In this document: positions 13,741 through 21,856 of the stretch, one piece after another | Numbering within the stretch: the first letter of the stretch is position 1 | Layout: each line of letters starts with the position of its first letter | From: Mycolicibacterium bacteremicum | GTDB lineage: Bacteria > Actinomycetota > Actinomycetes > Mycobacteriales > Mycobacteriaceae | Direction: 5' to 3' | NCBI RefSeq assembly: GCF_943913955.1 | Contig: NZ_CALUAE010000016.1 | Span: 29,075 to 93,074 of the forward strand | DNA length: 64,000 nucleotides | Notes under the pieces: model-generated | Told to the model about the DNA's origin: nothing | The model's input: only the letters and a program-made list of their open reading frames with translations | Database searches by the model: none | Position numbers and translations under genes: made by a program

Positions 13741-15281
13741 AACCGGGTCGTCCGCAGTTGGTGACCCTTCGCGGTCAGGCACCGGCCGGTGTCCAGATTC
13801 CACTGCCAACCGTGCAGATTGCAGGTCAGCGTGTTGCCATCGACCACCCCGAACTTGGACAGGTCGGCCTTCAGGTGCGGGCAGCGCCGCTGGATCTCCC
13901 AGCCGGCCACTGTCGTGGAGGCACTGTCGTCATGGGCCTCGGCGAACCAGCCGTCGGCATAGGCGATGCGCTCATCGGTCAGACACTTGAAGAACGTGTA
14001 CAGGTACTCGTTGTATCCACCGACCCGCCAGGCGGTGAACCGGGTGGACAGGAAGATGGTGTTCACCCAGTCCGGTTCGTTGTCGCGGACCACGGTGCGC
14101 ACGAGTTCCGGCGCGATGGCGAATCCGTAGCGGAATTTCTCATCCGGAATCGGTTCGCGCACAGCCCGCTTGGGAAAATCGAGGACCACGGTCTCCGGGC
14201 CGATGCGCAGTTCCACCGGATAGCCGATGCCGTCGCAGATCTGATCGGAGGCCAGCATGATGGGCTCGAACAGCGTCCGCAGCGGTTCCAGCAGCGGCTC
14301 GCCCTCGGCCGGGGCCCAGGATGCCTTCTCGGCGGCGAGCACCGGCGCCTGGCGCTGGGCGTAGGCCTCGATGTAGTCGGCCTTGCCGGTGGTGAACACC
14401 GTCTCCGGGTCGTCGATCGGGTGGGTGAGCGAATTCAACTGTGTCCCGGTGAAATCCGCCGTCGAACCGGGAACCATCAGCAGGCCGCCCTGGTGGCCGT
14501 GGCGGCGCATCTGGTCCAGGAAGACCACCTGGTCGGGAAAGATGTTGGCCGGATCGCCGTGGTCGTCGTTGAGGTCGCGCAGGGCGGGATCCAGGAAGCA
14601 CGGCGGGCCGGCCGACGGCACCACCCAGGTGGCGCCCACCTGCGCGATGTACTGGCGGCACCGGTCCATCTGGCGCTGCCGCTTCTGGGTTCCGAACGCC
14701 TCCTTGGCGCGTGCGGGCATGTCGTAGACCATCGGGTACCAGATGGCCCCCGAGTACTGCAGCATGTGCACGTCGATGTGCCCGAACTCGGACACCAGGG
14801 GTTCCAGGTCCACGGGGCGGGCGTCGTTCATGTTGAACGCCGTGGTGGTGCCGTCGGAGACGACCAGCCCGGAATCTCCGATCGGGCCGTCGGCCGGGGC
14901 ACGCAGCGCGATGATCATCACGTCCAGATCGCCCTTGGGGCCGCTGACCCGGTGTTTGACCGAGTCGGTGGTCTCCACGAACCGGTGGAATCCCAGCGCC
15001 TCGAGTTCGCGGCGCAGATCCGGCACCGGGTAGTCCGGCAGCAGCACGGTGGCGTCCTTGTTGACGTGCGCCCGCAGCAGGACCGGATCGAAGTGGTCCT
15101 TGTGCAGGTGGCTAACGTAGAGGTAGTCGCAGTCGCCCAGGGCGTCCCAGTCCAGGCCGGAGTTGTCCGGGAACGGGAACCAGGACGCGAAGTACGCCGG
15201 GTTGACCCATGGGTCGCACAGGATGCTGCCGGCCTCCGTGTCTATCCGGAAACCGGCATGTCCGACGCTTGTGACCTGCAC
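13737..15281 (-). CDS. metallo-beta-lactamase-fold / C-terminal Rieske [2Fe-2S] fusion protein (Rv3818-like), 514 aa
   Basis: The N-terminal about 300 residues are a UlaG-type metallo-beta-lactamase domain, with VTSVGHAGF, DPWVNPA and the metal motif SHLHKDHFD (about residues 56-64). The last about 60 residues are a Rieske domain: RRCPHLKADL (CxH) and LTCNLHGWQWN (CxxH) supply the four cluster ligands. The architecture resembles CMP-N-acetylneuraminate hydroxylase-like oxygenases. Length matches Rv3818 (516 aa), which sits beside the Rv3813c-Rv3816c genes also found here. GTG 15281 has a GAGAGG ribosome site. Likely a cytosolic redox enzyme; substrate unknown. Confidence 0.8.
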   Translation of the reverse strand: MQVTSVGHAGFRIDTEAGSILCDPWVNPAYFASWFPFPDNSGLDWDALGDCDYLYVSHLHKDHFDPVLLRAHVNKDATVLLPDYPVPDLRRELEALGFHRFVETTDSVKHRVSGPKGDLDVMIIALRAPADGPIGDSGLVVSDGTTTAFNMNDARPVDLEPLVSEFGHIDVHMLQYSGAIWYPMVYDMPARAKEAFGTQKRQRQMDRCRQYIAQVGATWVVPSAGPPCFLDPALRDLNDDHGDPANIFPDQVVFLDQMRRHGHQGGLLMVPGSTADFTGTQLNSLTHPIDDPETVFTTGKADYIEAYAQRQAPVLAAEKASWAPAEGEPLLEPLRTLFEPIMLASDQICDGIGYPVELRIGPETVVLDFPKRAVREPIPDEKFRYGFAIAPELVRTVVRDNEPDWVNTIFLSTRFTAWRVGGYNEYLYTFFKCLTDERIAYADGWFAEAHDDSASTTVAGWEIQRRCPHLKADLSKFGVVDGNTLTCNLHGWQWNLDTGRCLTAKGHQLRTTRL

Positions 15282-15379
15282 GAATAGCCTCTCTCGCGGT
15301 GTGTTGCCCGGATACGAGTCTAACGCCGGCCGGCATGCTCTTCTGCCTGCGCGGCAGGCCGGTGACTAGTCTTACTCCT

Positions 15380-16153
15380 GTGGAGCCGGTATACGGAACT
15401 GTCATCCAAGCCGCCCGTCTGGTCTGGCGGTTGCAGGGCTTGAGGTTCACCGTGACCGGGGTGGAGAACCTACCGGTCACCGGCGGCGCGGTCATCGCGG
15501 TCAACCACACCAGCTACTTCGACTTCACCTTCGCCGGATTGCCCGCCTACAAGCAGGGCCGCGGCCGCAAGGTCCGCTTCATGGCGAAGAAAGAGGTCTT
15601 CGATCACCGGATCGGCGGGCCGGTGATGCGCAAGCTGCGGCATATCGAGGTCGACCGCGCCAGCGGCGCGGACTCCTTCACCGCCGCGTGCGCGGCACTG
15701 CGGGCCGGCGAGCTGGTCGGGGTGTATCCGGAGGCCACCATCAGCCGCAGCTTCGAGATCAAGGGGCTCAAATCCGGCGCGGCCCGGATGGCCATCGACG
15801 CCGACGTGCCGATCATCCCGCACATCATCTGGGGTGCCCAGCGCATCTGGACCAAGGGCCACCCGAAGAACATGCGCAGGCCCAAGGTGCCCATCTCGGT
15901 CGCGGTCGGTGAACCGATCTATCCCACGTTGCCGCCCGCCGAGCTCACCGCGCTGCTGCGGCACCGCATGCAGCACCTGCTGGAGCAGGTGCAGGACGAC
16001 TACGGACCGCACCCGGCCGGCGAGTTCTGGGTGCCGCACCGCCTCGGCGGCGGCGCCCCGACGCTGGCCGAGGCCGACCGGATGGACATGGAAGAGGCCG
16101 CCGAGAAGGCGGCCCGACGCGCGGCGCAGCAGTCCGGTGAGGCGCCGGAGTAG
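15380..16153 (+). CDS. 1-acylglycerol-3-phosphate O-acyltransferase-like (PlsC) protein, 257 aa
   Basis: PlsC-family acyltransferase. Motif I is NHTSYFDF (HX4D, about residues 42-49), motif II is in MAKKEVFDH, and motif III VGVYPEATISRS binds the acceptor phosphate. VPIIPHIIWGAQRIW is motif IV. There is no clear membrane span, so it is likely membrane-associated. GTG 15380 follows a TAGTCT -10 element by seven bases, suggesting a leaderless message. It is closely related to the next gene and corresponds to the Rv3814c-Rv3816c acyltransferase set in M. tuberculosis. Acceptor lipid unknown. Confidence 0.87.
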   Translation: MEPVYGTVIQAARLVWRLQGLRFTVTGVENLPVTGGAVIAVNHTSYFDFTFAGLPAYKQGRGRKVRFMAKKEVFDHRIGGPVMRKLRHIEVDRASGADSFTAACAALRAGELVGVYPEATISRSFEIKGLKSGAARMAIDADVPIIPHIIWGAQRIWTKGHPKNMRRPKVPISVAVGEPIYPTLPPAELTALLRHRMQHLLEQVQDDYGPHPAGEFWVPHRLGGGAPTLAEADRMDMEEAAEKAARRAAQQSGEAPE

Positions 16154-16161
16154 ACACATCG

Positions 16162-16899
16162 ATGGAACCGGTCTTTCGCAGCCTGGAGATCGCCGGCAGG
16201 GCCGCAGTTCGTGTCACCGGAACCCGGATCACCTTCCGGGGTCTGGAGCACATTCCGTCCACCGGCGGTGCGGTGGTGGCCATCAACCACACCAGTTACG
16301 TCGACTTCCTGCCCGCGGCGCTGGCGGCGACGGCACGTCGCCGACGGATGCGCTTCATGATCAAGGCGGAGATGAAGGAGGTGCGGTTCGTCAACTTCCT
16401 CATCACCCGCGCCGGGACGATCCCGGTCGACCGACAGTCCGGCGCCGAGTCCTATCCGGTGGCCGTGCGGCAGTTGCGTGCGGGTGAACTTGTCGGGGTA
16501 TACCCGGAAGCGACCATCAGCCGGAGCTTCGAACTCAAGGAGCTCAAGTCCGGCGCGGCCCGGATGGCATGGGAGGCGCAGGTGCCGATCATCCCGCTGA
16601 TCGTCTGGGGTGTGCATCGGATCTGGACGAAAGATCACCCGAAAGATCTGGGCCGCAACAATATTCCTGTCACCGTGCAGGCCGGGCCGGCATTGACCGC
16701 CGGACCGGACACCGGGCACACCATGATCGAGCTGAGGACGGCGATGACCACCCTGTTACACCGGGTCCAGGACGACTATCCGCACCCCGCCGGTGCGCAC
16801 TGGGTGCCGCGGCGCCTCGGCGGGGCGGCACCGACGCCGGATGAGGCCAGGTTGCTCGACGAGGCCGAGGCGGCCCGGCGCCGGGCGGGGCGCGCCTGA
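16162..16899 (+). CDS. second PlsC-like acyltransferase, paralogue of the preceding gene, 245 aa
   Basis: Shares the full motif set with its neighbour: NHTSYVDF (HX4D), VGVYPEATISRSFELKELKSGAARMA, VPIIPLIVWGVHRIWTKDHPK, and a C-terminal HWVPRRLGG block. The two proteins are tandem duplicates separated by 8 bp, and M. tuberculosis has three such genes in the same place. Membrane-surface acylation of a glycerophospholipid or related alcohol is expected; the acceptor is not known. Its stop overlaps the HAD start (TGATG), pointing to an operon. Confidence 0.87.
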   Translation: MEPVFRSLEIAGRAAVRVTGTRITFRGLEHIPSTGGAVVAINHTSYVDFLPAALAATARRRRMRFMIKAEMKEVRFVNFLITRAGTIPVDRQSGAESYPVAVRQLRAGELVGVYPEATISRSFELKELKSGAARMAWEAQVPIIPLIVWGVHRIWTKDHPKDLGRNNIPVTVQAGPALTAGPDTGHTMIELRTAMTTLLHRVQDDYPHPAGAHWVPRRLGGAAPTPDEARLLDEAEAARRRAGRA

Positions 16900-17711
16900 T
16901 GCTGCCCGCGATGATCGCCACCGATGTCGATGGCACCCTGCTCGATGAGCACGAGCGGGTCACCCCGCGCACCGTCGCCGTGGTGCGCGCCGCGGTTGAG
17001 GCCGGTGCGCAGTTCGTACTGGCCACCGGACGTCCCCCGCGGTGGGTTCCGCCGGTCGTCGAGCAGCTCGGCTTCGCCCCGATGTCGGTGTGCGCCAACG
17101 GTTCGGTGATCTACGACTCGGCGACCGACCGCATCGTGTCGGCCCGAACGCTCTCGGTCGAGGCGCTGACCCGGCTCGCCGAGACGGCGGCCCGCATCAT
17201 CCCCGGGGTGGGGCTCGCGGTGGAGCGGGTGGGCCGCAGCGCCCACGACGCGGCGACCCCGCAGTTCGTCAGTTCGCCGGGTTACGAGCACGCCTGGCTG
17301 AACCCGGACAACACCGAGGTGTCGCTGGAGGATCTGCTCAGTGCGCCCGCGGTGAAGTTGTTGATCCGCAAGGCCGGTGCGTTGTCCGGGGACATGGCCG
17401 CTGCGCTCGCACCGCACATCGGCAGCGAGGGCGATCTGACGTACTCGACCAACAACGGCCTCATCGAGGTGTTGCCGAGCGGGTTGAGCAAGGCCACCGG
17501 TGTCGCCGAGGTCGCCGGTCCGCTCGGTATCGAGGCCGCCGATATCGTCACCTTCGGCGACATGCCCAACGACATCCCGATGCTGCGCTGGGCCGGTCTC
17601 GGGGTGGCGATGGGCAACGCGCATCCGGAGGCCATCGCCGCGGCCGACGAGGTCACCGCACCCAACACCGATGACGGGTTGGCGCGGGTACTGGAACGCT
17701 GGTGGCTATAG
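16899..17711 (+). CDS. HAD-superfamily Cof-type hydrolase (Rv3813c-like), 270 aa
   Basis: Cytosolic phosphatase of the Cof subfamily. Motif I is ATDVDGTLLDE (nucleophile Asp, about residue 9), motif II is LATGRPP, and the C-terminal motif IV is TFGDMPNDIPML with the metal-binding aspartates. The cap domain lies between about residues 85 and 195. Substrates of this group are sugar phosphates or cofactor phosphates. It overlaps the acyltransferase stop by one base and its own stop overlaps the Ami3 stop on the other strand by 6 bp. Its operon partners suggest a role in lipid or sugar phosphate turnover, as inference. Confidence 0.87.
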   Translation: MLPAMIATDVDGTLLDEHERVTPRTVAVVRAAVEAGAQFVLATGRPPRWVPPVVEQLGFAPMSVCANGSVIYDSATDRIVSARTLSVEALTRLAETAARIIPGVGLAVERVGRSAHDAATPQFVSSPGYEHAWLNPDNTEVSLEDLLSAPAVKLLIRKAGALSGDMAAALAPHIGSEGDLTYSTNNGLIEVLPSGLSKATGVAEVAGPLGIEAADIVTFGDMPNDIPMLRWAGLGVAMGNAHPEAIAAADEVTAPNTDDGLARVLERWWL

Positions 17712-19289
17712 CTTCCCGGCACTGATCGGGGTGAACCGCTCCAGCTGAACCGGGGAGTGGTCGGCGGCCGGAACGTCGTGGGGCACACCGTCTATCACCC
17801 GGGTGACGGTGCCGTCCTCGCGATCGAAGTTGAGCGTGCCGTGCTGGAAGTTCTGCTTGATCCACAGCGGTTCGTGAATCTCGGCGCTGGTCGGCAGCCC
17901 CAGCGCGCCACGTTCGAATCCCAGTGTGCCCCAAGCTTCGTAGATGGCCCCGGTGACCGGCTGCGCACCCGACTCCGGCGACCAGTACATGGCCCCGTGG
18001 TCGAAGGTGGCATAGCGCGCACTGCCGAAGCCCGAGGACTCCGGTGAGGTCGGCATGCCCAGCGGCCCCTTCTCGCTGCCCTGGGCCAGCCATTTGGTGA
18101 AGATGGCCCCGCCGCGCAGTGAGTCGACAAGATCCTGTTGGCCCGGCGGCTGATTGAACCGGGCGGCGATATCGCGCAGCAGACCCATCTGGGCGTAGGC
18201 GGCCGCGCCCGGGCAGTCGGTGTTGCCGACATCGCGGTGGGTGAAGATGTTGGGCAGTGTGGGCGTCGCGCCCCGGGGGAACAGCGTGAAGCTGCCACCG
18301 GCGGAGGTCAGGGTGACGGTGCCGCGCGGGTCCACCCGGTCCAGTCCGAGTCGCCAGCCCAGCAGCCGTCCGGTGGTGCGCAGCTGGATCGGGGTGGGCG
18401 GTTCGGCGTTGAAATCGCCGATCATGGCCACACCCCAGGTGTCGGAGTTGAACCCACCGGTGTGGGCGCCCTGCACGGCCCGGTCCATCCCGCCCGCGCG
18501 GCCCTCGAAGACCTGTCCGTACCGGTCGACCAGGGCGTTGTAGGCCATATCGCACCAGCCCAGCGTGCGGGCGTGGTACTCGTAGATCGACCGGACGATG
18601 GCCGCCGAATCCTGCGGGGTGTAGTCGTTGCTGCCCGCGGTGTGGTGGACGACGCCGGCCCGTACCCCGCGGTCGTAGATGGGTGCGCCGCAGCGCAGTG
18701 ACTCGTTCGCGCCCCACTGGGCGCGGCTGATGATCTGGGGAGCCTGACCGGGCACGGTGACCGCGGCGGGCGGCGGGATCTGGATGTCGACCGGCGCCTC
18801 GGGAGGGCTGATGAGTACCGCGTTGACGTTCATCGGCAGCCGCTGCTCGACATTGGCCGGGATGTAGCCCAGGTCCGGGCCGGCCTTCTGGTCCGGGGCG
18901 GGCGCCCGGGAGACTGCGATCTGGACGGTGGTGGTGCGTCCGACGAAGACCGGTTCGGTGCCGTGGGTGTCGGGCTTCTCAGGGCCGACGCCGTCGAGCG
19001 CCTCGGCCTGGTACCAGGGTCCCCAGCTGCCGTCGGCGCGCTGCGCCCGCACCCGGGCCGTGGTGCCGTCGAGATCCGCGGCGGTCAGCGCGACCAGCGA
19101 GAAGGGGGTGTCCTGATGGATCTCGCGGATGGTCTCTCCGGTGCCGAGACCGCTCAGCGGTTGCTGGGTGATGGCCGTGTCCGCCGGGGGCTGCTCGTCG
19201 GGGATTCCGGTGATCGCCCAGGGCAGGATCGCGACCGTCCCCAGCACTGCGGACAGCAGTAGCGAGGGTGTGGAACGGCGGCGCGGCAC
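17706..19289 (-). CDS. exported N-acetylmuramoyl-L-alanine amidase / PGRP with LGFP repeats (Ami3, Rv3811-like), 527 aa
   Basis: Cleaves the amide bond between muramic acid and the stem peptide. A signal peptide (about residues 1-33, RRRS then a hydrophobic core) marks export. The amidase_2/PGRP domain (about 190-370) has zinc ligands in VVHHTAGS, FTHRDVG and NTDCPGA. The C-terminus has LGFP-type cell-wall-binding repeats (KGPLGMPTS and RGALGLPTS). An N-terminal beta-rich domain precedes the catalytic part. GTG 19289 fits the signal peptide. Same strand as erp and downstream of it, as in M. tuberculosis (Rv3811 beside Rv3810), but a terminator at 19347-19384 separates them. Confidence 0.88.
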   Translation of the reverse strand: MPRRRSTPSLLLSAVLGTVAILPWAITGIPDEQPPADTAITQQPLSGLGTGETIREIHQDTPFSLVALTAADLDGTTARVRAQRADGSWGPWYQAEALDGVGPEKPDTHGTEPVFVGRTTTVQIAVSRAPAPDQKAGPDLGYIPANVEQRLPMNVNAVLISPPEAPVDIQIPPPAAVTVPGQAPQIISRAQWGANESLRCGAPIYDRGVRAGVVHHTAGSNDYTPQDSAAIVRSIYEYHARTLGWCDMAYNALVDRYGQVFEGRAGGMDRAVQGAHTGGFNSDTWGVAMIGDFNAEPPTPIQLRTTGRLLGWRLGLDRVDPRGTVTLTSAGGSFTLFPRGATPTLPNIFTHRDVGNTDCPGAAAYAQMGLLRDIAARFNQPPGQQDLVDSLRGGAIFTKWLAQGSEKGPLGMPTSPESSGFGSARYATFDHGAMYWSPESGAQPVTGAIYEAWGTLGFERGALGLPTSAEIHEPLWIKQNFQHGTLNFDREDGTVTRVIDGVPHDVPAADHSPVQLERFTPISAGKL

Positions 19290-19346
19290 AAGCAGATGTT
19301 ACGTATGTGCTTACTGTTACTCATGTTGCGACACGCGCGACACATA

Positions 19347-19384
19347 ACGGCACCGCAGAGCCGATGTGGCTTCTGCGGTGCCGT
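19347..19384 (-). terminator. stem-loop terminator downstream of erp
   Basis: A perfect 13-bp stem, ACGGCACCGCAGA (19347-19359) with TCTGCGGTGCCGT (19372-19384), and a 12-base loop, begins 25 bp after the erp stop. There is no long T-run, which is common for mycobacterial terminators. It should isolate erp from ami3. Confidence 0.72.
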
Positions 19385-19409
19385 CAGGTGAAGGGTCTGT
19401 CGTTGCGGA

Positions 19410-20375
19410 TTACGCCCCGGCCGCGGATGCCGCCGCGGCGGCGGCACCCGTGGCGGCCTCGGCCGCACCCAGCGCCGGAGCCGCTGCGGCCGGCGCGGCA
19501 GCCGCGGCGGGAGCGGCGGCCGGGGCCGCGCTCTTGACCGCGGACATGATCGCCGGCATCACCATGCCCTTGAGCAGGTCGATGGCCTGGCCCGCGCCCA
19601 GTTGCTCGGCGGCACTGTTGATGGTGCCGAGCAGGCCGCCGCCACCGGGGGCCGCGACGGGGGCGGCCAGTGACGGGTCGGCACCCAGGATCGGGTAGGT
19701 GCCGGCCATCGGGTCGAGGCCGATCGGCGCGGCGATCGGGATCTCACCGGGCAGGCCGATCCCGCCGAGGGCCGGATCGGTCAGGCCGACCGGGCTGGTC
19801 AGCCCCGGGTCGGTCAGCGATGCCGGTGACAGGGCACCCGGGGACAGCGACGGACCGGACGCACCGACCGGCGGGATGCTCAGCCCGGGGGTGCTCAGCT
19901 CGGGGGTGGACAGTCCGGGTGCGGTGAGCCCGGGGGTTGTCAGCTCGGGCGTGCTCAGACCGGGGGTCGTCAGACCGGGCGTGGTCAGCTCCGGGGTCGT
20001 CAATCCCGGTGTGGTCAGACCAGGGGCGGTCAGTCCGGGTGTGGTCAGGCCCGGCGAGGTCAGCCCCGGCGAGGTGAGGCCGGGCGAGGCCAGGCCGGGG
20101 GAGACCAGCGTGGGACTCGCGGCCGGCGAGCCGGTGAGCAGGCTGGTGGGCATCGGCGGCATGTTGACGCCGAACTGCGACAGGCCTTGGGACAGCGCCG
20201 AGAACAGTTCCATCGGAAGGTCGGTGATCACCGCCGCATGGGTGAACTCGCGATGCTGAGGTTCCTTGACCTCGGACATCTCGGATACGGCGGCAATGGC
20301 GACTGGACTTGCGACGGCCAGGGCGGCGACTGCGCTCATGGCTGTCGAGAGCTTGCGTCGACGTCGGTTCGGCAC
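19410..20375 (-). CDS. erp: exported repetitive protein Erp (PirG)
   Basis: Cell-surface virulence-associated protein of mycobacteria. A signal peptide occupies about residues 1-30 (NRRRRKLS then hydrophobic). The centre consists of 16 proline-led pentapeptides of PGLTS type (residues about 88-167), and the C-terminal part is hydrophobic and Ala/Pro-rich, ending in Ala runs. This three-part design is diagnostic of Erp (Rv3810, 284 aa); the number of repeats varies by species. GTG 20375 has a GAGGAG ribosome site about eight bases upstream. It is divergent from glf, as in M. tuberculosis. Confidence 0.95.
   Translation of the reverse strand: MPNRRRRKLSTAMSAVAALAVASPVAIAAVSEMSEVKEPQHREFTHAAVITDLPMELFSALSQGLSQFGVNMPPMPTSLLTGSPAASPTLVSPGLASPGLTSPGLTSPGLTTPGLTAPGLTTPGLTTPELTTPGLTTPGLSTPELTTPGLTAPGLSTPELSTPGLSIPPVGASGPSLSPGALSPASLTDPGLTSPVGLTDPALGGIGLPGEIPIAAPIGLDPMAGTYPILGADPSLAAPVAAPGGGGLLGTINSAAEQLGAGQAIDLLKGMVMPAIMSAVKSAAPAAAPAAAAAPAAAAPALGAAEAATGAAAAAASAAGA
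19875..20114 (-). repeat. 16 pentapeptide (15-bp) repeats of Erp
   Basis: Sixteen consecutive 15-bp units encode P-x-L-x-x pentapeptides, mostly PGLTS, PGLTT, PGLTA or PGLST, with four PELxT variants spread through the second half. Units are near-identical at DNA level and could recombine. Confidence 0.9.
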
Positions 20376-20612
20376 GGAAGTCTCCTCAATACATGGACTA
20401 CGTGTTTTCTGGATTCATCTGGAAATGCAGGCGGGTGGTGAGCCGGCGTCGCGGCGGTTCTCGTGCCCGGGTAACCGACGCGCTGCCAACGTGTTTGATG
20501 GTACTGCTGTGACTCGTGGGTCTAGAGTGACGATGCTGAATCGTGAGCGAATCGCGACCTGCCGGTTCGGCCGGGCATGTCACACGTTTCGGGTCGGCGG
20601 GGCCCGGTCGGA

Positions 20613-20618
20613 TACCCT
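20613..20618 (+). promoter_or_regulatory. -10 element TACCCT of a likely leaderless glf promoter
   Basis: TACCCT fits TANNNT and ends eight bases before ATG 20627, so the glf message is probably leaderless. It would drive the whole glf-glfT2-PAP2-ubiA-aftB run. The 251-bp erp/glf gap holds no gene that I can see. Confidence 0.45.
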
Positions 20619-20626
20619 TGCTGCCG

Positions 20627-21856
20627 ATGACCGATCAATCTCCTGGCCAGCCCACCGACCGCTTTGACCTCATCGTCGTCGGATCCGGATTCTTCGGCCT
20701 CACGATCGCCGAGCGGGCTGCCACCGAACTCGGCAAGCGGGTGCTCGTCGTCGAGCGGCGGTCCCATATAGGAGGTAACGCCTACTCCGAGCCGGACCCC
20801 GCAACCGGCATCGAGATCCACCGCTACGGCGCCCACCTGTTCCACACGTCCAACAAGCGGGTGTGGGACTACGTGCGCAAGTTCACCGACTTCACCGGCT
20901 ACCAGCACCGGGTGTTCGCCCTGCACAACGGCCAGGCCTACCAGTTCCCGATGGGGCTGGGCCTGGTCTCGCAGTTCTTCGGGCGCTACTTCACCCCCGA
21001 CGAGGCGCGCGCACTGATCAAGGAACAGGCCGCCGAGATCGACACCGCCGACGCGCAGAACCTGGAAGAGAAGGCCATCTCGCTGATCGGCCGCCCGCTG
21101 TACGAGGCGTTCGTCAAGGCCTATACCGCCAAGCAGTGGCAGACCGACCCGGCCGAACTGCCCGCCGCGATCATCAATCGGCTGCCGGTGCGGTACAACT
21201 TCGACAACCGCTACTTCAACGACACCTATGAGGGACTCCCGGTCCACGGGTACACCGCCTGGCTGCAGAACATGGCCGCCGACGACCGCATCGAGGTGCG
21301 GTTGGACACCGACTGGTTCGACGTGCGTGAGCAACTGCGGGCCGAGAGCCCGCAGGCGCCGGTCGTCTACACCGGGCCGCTGGACCGCTACTTCGACTAC
21401 GCCGACGGCCGACTGGGCTGGCGCACGCTCGACTTCGAGACCGAGGTGCTGCCGACCGGGGACTTCCAGGGCACCCCGGTGATGAACTACAACGACGCCG
21501 ACGTGCCGTTCACCCGTATCCACGAGTTCCGGCACTTTCATCCCGAGCGCGACTACCCGACCGACAAGACGGTCATCATGCGGGAGTTCTCCCGCTTCGC
21601 CGAAGACGACGACGAGCCCTACTACCCGATCAACACCGATGCCGACCGGGCGCTGCTGGCCGGATACCGTGCGCGCGCCAAGGCCGAGACCGTCGCGGCC
21701 CGGGTGCTCTTCGGGGGCCGGCTCGGCACCTACCAGTACCTCGACATGCACATGGCCATCGCCAGTGCGCTGAACATGTACGACAACATTCTGGCTCCGC
21801 ACCTGCGTGACGGGGTGGCGCTGAATGCCGACGACGAAGGCAGTAACCCATCATGA
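20627..21856 (+). CDS. glf: UDP-galactopyranose mutase Glf
   Basis: Flavoenzyme that converts UDP-galactopyranose to UDP-galactofuranose, the galactan precursor. The FAD-binding VVGSGFFGLTIAERAA motif (about residues 15-30), RRSHIGGNAYSE, the GAHLFHTSNKRVW block and the C-terminal RLGTYQYLDMHMAIASAL segment are all typical. 409 aa versus 399 in Rv3809c. ATG 20627 is set by the conserved N-terminus and the near -10 element; a frame extending 84 bp upstream lacks support. It overlaps glfT2 by ATGA, consistent with coupled synthesis of donor and polymerase. Confidence 0.97.
   Translation: MTDQSPGQPTDRFDLIVVGSGFFGLTIAERAATELGKRVLVVERRSHIGGNAYSEPDPATGIEIHRYGAHLFHTSNKRVWDYVRKFTDFTGYQHRVFALHNGQAYQFPMGLGLVSQFFGRYFTPDEARALIKEQAAEIDTADAQNLEEKAISLIGRPLYEAFVKAYTAKQWQTDPAELPAAIINRLPVRYNFDNRYFNDTYEGLPVHGYTAWLQNMAADDRIEVRLDTDWFDVREQLRAESPQAPVVYTGPLDRYFDYADGRLGWRTLDFETEVLPTGDFQGTPVMNYNDADVPFTRIHEFRHFHPERDYPTDKTVIMREFSRFAEDDDEPYYPINTDADRALLAGYRARAKAETVAARVLFGGRLGTYQYLDMHMAIASALNMYDNILAPHLRDGVALNADDEGSNPS

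Noticed and set aside
19875..20114. CRISPR-like array at the Erp repeats
   Set aside because: The units are 15-bp coding repeats without spacers, in frame within erp.
19699..20259. Plus-strand frame opposite erp with PGVV-type repeats
   Set aside because: It is the mirror of the 15-bp Erp repeats; Erp itself has signal peptide, repeats and a ribosome site.
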